The translations under genes and the position numbers were made by a program. The notes beneath the pieces are model-generated. The model did not search any database. It was not told the origin of the DNA and saw nothing but the letters and a program-made list of their open reading frames with translations. Below, in pieces: positions 61,148 to 64,000 of a DNA stretch of 64,000 nucleotides. Source of the stretch: Roseovarius mucosus (GTDB lineage Bacteria; Pseudomonadota; Alphaproteobacteria; Rhodobacterales; Rhodobacteraceae); NCBI RefSeq assembly GCF_002080415.1, contig NZ_CP020474.1:310001-374000 (forward strand), given 5' to 3'. Each line of letters opens with the position of its first letter. Positions within the stretch are counted from its first letter, which is position 1.

Positions 61148-62402
61148 CGGTTCCATCCCCCTCAACCAGATATTTGAAACTGGTCAGTTGCGCCGCCCCC
61201 ACCGGGCCGCGCGCATGCATCTTGCCGGTGGCGATCCCAATTTCAGCGCCCATGCCGAATTCGCCCCCATCGGCAAATTGCGTCGAGGCGTTACGCATCA
61301 GAATCGCACTGTCCAGCCGGGCAAAGAAACGCGCCGCCGCCGCATCAGCTTCGGTCACGATGCACTCGGTATGGTTCGACCCGTAGCGACGGATATGCGC
61401 GATGGCATCATCAATGTTTTCAACAACTTTGACGGCGATGATACTGTCTAGGTATTCGCGGCCCCAATCCTCGTCCGTGGCCGGCACAGTTCCCGCAATC
61501 CCCTGCAACGCCGCATCGGCGCGCACCTCGACCCCGGCCTCGATCAGCGCGCGGATCACATCCCGGCCGATGGTGTCGACAATATCGCGATGAATAAGCA
61601 GACATTCCGCCGCCCCGCAGATCCCGGTGCGCCGGGTCTTGGCATTGAGCACAACCCGAAGCGCCTTGGCCGCATCCGCCGCCGCATCGAGATAAATATG
61701 CACGATCCCCTCAAGATGGGCAAAGACCGGCACCCGCGCGTCACGCTGCACGAGGCCCACAAGGCCCTTGCCGCCGCGCGGAATGATCACATCAATCGTG
61801 TCGGTCATGGTCAACATTGCCTCAACCGCGGCGCGGTCCCGCGTCGGCACAAGCTGAATCGCATCCTCTGGCAGGCCCGCCGCGCGCAATCCCGCAACCA
61901 GACAGGCATGGATCGCACCCGAGGAATGAAAGCTTTCTGACCCGCCGCGCAAGATCACCGCATTGCCGGATTTCACGCAGAGGGCACCGGCATCCGCCGT
62001 CACATTCGGGCGGCTTTCATAGATCACGCCGACCACCCCCAATGGCGTGCGCACCCGGCGGATATGCAGGCCCGTGGGCCGGTCCCATTCCGCCAAAACC
62101 TCGCCCACCGGATCGTCCTGCGCCGCAACCGCACGCAACCCGTCGACAATACCCTGAATACGCGCCTCATCGAGCGCCAGCCGGTCCATCATCGCATGAG
62201 ACAGCCCCTTGTCACGACCATAGTCCAGATCGCGGGCATTGGCGGCCAGGATCTCACCCCGTCCGGCCCAGACCGCCTCTGCCGCCGCCTCTAACGCTGC
62301 GCGCTTGCTCGCGGCATCGGCAATGGCCAAATCCGCAGAGGCCGCACGCGCCCGCGCCCCGATTTCGGCCATCAGCGCCGCAATCTCTGTCTGGTCTTTC
62401 AT
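61137..62402 (-). CDS. proA: Gamma-glutamyl phosphate reductase
   Basis: NADPH-dependent reduction of gamma-glutamyl phosphate to glutamate semialdehyde, second step of proline synthesis. The 421-residue protein has '[20 protein letters not shown]' (about 115-134), '[20 protein letters not shown]' and the catalytic Cys in '[20 protein letters not shown]' (about 254-273). The C-terminal '[20 protein letters not shown]' precedes '[19 protein letters not shown]'. Length is normal. It follows proB by 18 bases; the order obgE-proB-proA is widespread in alphaproteobacteria. Confidence 0.96.
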   Translation of the reverse strand: MKDQTEIAALMAEIGARARAASADLAIADAASKRAALEAAAEAVWAGRGEILAANARDLDYGRDKGLSHAMMDRLALDEARIQGIVDGLRAVAAQDDPVGEVLAEWDRPTGLHIRRVRTPLGVVGVIYESRPNVTADAGALCVKSGNAVILRGGSESFHSSGAIHACLVAGLRAAGLPEDAIQLVPTRDRAAVEAMLTMTDTIDVIIPRGGKGLVGLVQRDARVPVFAHLEGIVHIYLDAAADAAKALRVVLNAKTRRTGICGAAECLLIHRDIVDTIGRDVIRALIEAGVEVRADAALQGIAGTVPATDEDWGREYLDSIIAVKVVENIDDAIAHIRRYGSNHTECIVTEADAAAARFFARLDSAILMRNASTQFADGGEFGMGAEIGIATGKMHARGPVGAAQLTSFKYLVEGDGTVRA

Positions 62403-62420
62403 AGTCCGCCCTCCGGGCTC

Positions 62421-63527
62421 TCAGAATGCCATATCGTCACGATGCATCAAAGGCCCCCGCGCCGGATACCCCAGCACCGCCTCGATCTGATCCGAACGCA
62501 GCCGCTTGATCCGCTCCGCATCCGCCGCATCATAGCGCGTAAGCCCTTGGCCAAGCACGCGCCCCGCCGCATCGGCCACCTCAACCGGATCGCCCCGGCC
62601 AAACCGGCCCGAGACCTCTGTCACACCGGCGGCAAGCAGGCTGCTGCCCGCTGTAAGAGCGCGCGCAGCGCCCTCATCAACGATGACACGCCCCTTGGGC
62701 TTCATCGCGGCAATCCACGCCTTGCGCTTTTGCTGCGGATCACCTTGCGCCAGAAACCATGTCGCGGCGGCCCCCTCATTTAGCGCGCGCACCGGATGCA
62801 GCACATCGCCTTGCGTGATCGCCATCACGCAGCCCCCCGCCGTGGCAGTCTTGGCCGCCAAAAGCTTGGTCTTCATGCCACCCTTGCTCAGGCCCGATAC
62901 GGCGTCACCCGCCATCGCCTCGATTTCGGGCGTGATCAGGGCCACGGTGTCAAACCGTCGCGCGGTCGGGTCCTGCGCAGGGTTGGCGGTATAGAACCCG
63001 TCCACATCGCTAAGCAGGATCAACTGATCCGCACCTGCCGTCACTGCAACCTGCGCCGCCAGCCGATCATTATCGCCATAGCGGATTTCATCCGTGGCCA
63101 CGGTGTCATTCTCATTGACGATGGGCACAGCCCCCAAGCGCAAAAGCTGTTCCAGAGTGGCCCGGGAATTGAGATAGCGCCGCCGGTCGGTGCTATCCTC
63201 GAGCGTCACCAAGACCTGCGCCGCCGTCAGCCCATGCGCGGCCAAGGCAGCATCATAGGCCCCCGCCAGCCGGATTTGCCCTACGGCGGCGGCTGCCTGC
63301 GACTGCTCCAGCGTCAGCACACTCTGCGGCAGGTTCAACACCCGACGCCCAAGCGCAATAGACCCAGACGAGACAAGGATCACATCTGTGCCGCGCTGCC
63401 GCAACCAGACGACATCCTCGATCAGCGCGCCCAGCCATTCGGCCCGCAAGGCCCCACCGACCCGGTCCACCAACAGGGCCGAGCCGATCTTGATCACCAG
63501 TCGTTTTGCGTCAGTTACGGTTGCCAC
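62421..63527 (-). CDS. proB: Glutamate 5-kinase with PUA domain
   Basis: First enzyme of proline synthesis: ATP-dependent phosphorylation of glutamate, usually feedback-inhibited by proline. The 368-residue protein has the amino-acid-kinase core: '[20 protein letters not shown]' (about 8-27), '[20 protein letters not shown]' (about 45-64), '[20 protein letters not shown]' and '[20 protein letters not shown]'. A C-terminal PUA domain follows (about 275-360, '[20 protein letters not shown]'). It overlaps the obgE stop by 13 bases. Confidence 0.96.
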   Translation of the reverse strand: MATVTDAKRLVIKIGSALLVDRVGGALRAEWLGALIEDVVWLRQRGTDVILVSSGSIALGRRVLNLPQSVLTLEQSQAAAAVGQIRLAGAYDAALAAHGLTAAQVLVTLEDSTDRRRYLNSRATLEQLLRLGAVPIVNENDTVATDEIRYGDNDRLAAQVAVTAGADQLILLSDVDGFYTANPAQDPTARRFDTVALITPEIEAMAGDAVSGLSKGGMKTKLLAAKTATAGGCVMAITQGDVLHPVRALNEGAAATWFLAQGDPQQKRKAWIAAMKPKGRVIVDEGAARALTAGSSLLAAGVTEVSGRFGRGDPVEVADAAGRVLGQGLTRYDAADAERIKRLRSDQIEAVLGYPARGPLMHRDDMAF

Positions 63528-64000
63528 GGTGCGTCTTCTTCGTCCTCGTCACTCACCTTGTGGCGCAGGCGGTCCGCGTCGATGCGCTCGCGCAGCGCGC
63601 GCAGCACCTCCGTCACGCCTTCACCGGACACGCCAGACATGAGCATCACCGGCGTGCCGCAGGCGGCCTCCAGCTCATCGCGCAGAAACGCGCGCTCTTC
63701 ATCATCCAAGGTGTCAATCTTGTTCAACACCGTCACACGCGGCTTATCCGCCAAACCCCCGCCATAGGCCTCAAGTTCGGTGATGATGGTCTGATAATCG
63801 CCCACGAGATCGCCTGAACTGCCATCGACCAGATGCAGCAGCACCGCACACCGCTCGACATGGCCCAGAAAAAGATCACCAAGTCCGCGCCCCTCAGACG
63901 CGCCTTCGATCAGCCCCGGGATATCGGCCACCACGAATTCCACATTATCCACGCCCACAACCCCCAGATTGGGATGCAGCGTGGTAAAGGGATAATCGGC
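63515..64000 (-). CDS. obgE: GTPase ObgE/CgtA, 3' part only
   Basis: Obg-family GTPase acting in late 50S ribosome assembly and stress control. Only the C-terminal 161 residues are in the window; the frame is open to base 64000 and the N-terminal Obg fold lies outside. The visible G-domain starts with the switch region '[19 protein letters not shown]', then '[20 protein letters not shown]' (DxPG, G3) and '[20 protein letters not shown]' (NKxD, G4), and ends with an acidic tail '[13 protein letters not shown]'. It is followed by proB and proA in the usual order. Confidence 0.95.
   Translation of the reverse strand, partial: ADYPFTTLHPNLGVVGVDNVEFVVADIPGLIEGASEGRGLGDLFLGHVERCAVLLHLVDGSSGDLVGDYQTIITELEAYGGGLADKPRVTVLNKIDTLDDEERAFLRDELEAACGTPVMLMSGVSGEGVTEVLRALRERIDADRLRHKVSDEDEEDAPWQP

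Overview
The window is a dense, high-G+C stretch of chromosome from an alphaproteobacterium, almost certainly a member of the Rhodobacteraceae (Roseobacter group). The evidence is the combination of chpT (CckA-ChpT-CtrA phosphorelay), an olsB-olsA ornithine-lipid pair, a soxBDAG sarcosine-oxidase-type operon, a prfB gene without a programmed frameshift, an alphaproteobacterial GAAC-N7-GAAC SOS box before uvrA, and an argS-SPOR-nagZ-scpA-scpB operon. I find no rRNA, tRNA, CRISPR array, prophage or insertion sequence, and no intergenic gap longer than 300 bases.

Layout. 1-7.3 kb (minus strand): scpB, scpA, nagZ, a SPOR protein and argS, many joined by stop/start overlaps, then a degenerate short-chain dehydrogenase-like gene and dgt, which carries an in-frame 27-bp tandem repeat. 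7.3-9.2 kb (plus): erpA, xthA and two small envelope proteins. 9.2-13.1 kb (minus): a DUF4105 membrane protein and SOS-boxed uvrA. 13.3-14.1 kb (plus): two small envelope proteins. 14.1-21.8 kb (minus): a DUF815 ATPase, tatC-tatB-tatA, prfB, mrcA (PBP1A) and an N-acetylmuramoyl-L-alanine amidase. 22-23 kb: a GlxA-type AraC regulator. 23-27.1 kb (minus): a five-gene cluster of PTPS-like protein, methyltransferase, RibD-type reductase, dehydrogenase and glycosyltransferase.

27.3-34.8 kb (plus): glucan synthase mdoH, yceI and soxBDAG, followed by palindromic repeats. 35-38 kb (minus): PLP enzyme, Asp/Glu-racemase-like protein and anmK. 38-41 kb: tyrS, convergent with aroB/aroK. 41.1-43.8 kb (plus): a small membrane protein, a 510-residue exported protein and xerD. 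43.7-52.3 kb: a phosphoesterase-like protein, a CNNM/CorC protein, two TerB proteins with a PhnD-like protein, and an amino-acid ABC transporter with a MobA-like nucleotidyltransferase. 52.3-57.8 kb (minus): DUF2339, YcjF, GNAT and YcjX. 58-64 kb: a ThiE-like protein, olsA/olsB, DUF3553, chpT, proA, proB and the 3' part of obgE, which runs off the right edge.

Most genes are core housekeeping. Cell-envelope functions dominate: peptidoglycan synthesis and recycling (PBP1A, amidase, NagZ, AnmK, SPOR), Tat export, glucans and ornithine lipids. The least explained block is the cluster at 23-27.1 kb. Its lead gene is a 6-pyruvoyl-tetrahydropterin-synthase-fold protein that has lost the catalytic Cys, the Asp-His pair and one zinc ligand but keeps the pterin-anchoring Glu. 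It is followed by a methyltransferase, a RibD/DHFR-fold reductase without a deaminase domain, a zinc-less BchC-like dehydrogenase and a GT4 glycosyltransferase. I consider it the best candidate for an undescribed pathway here, possibly for a modified pterin. Secondary oddities are a SoxD subunit without its zinc cysteines and the repeat insertion in Dgt.
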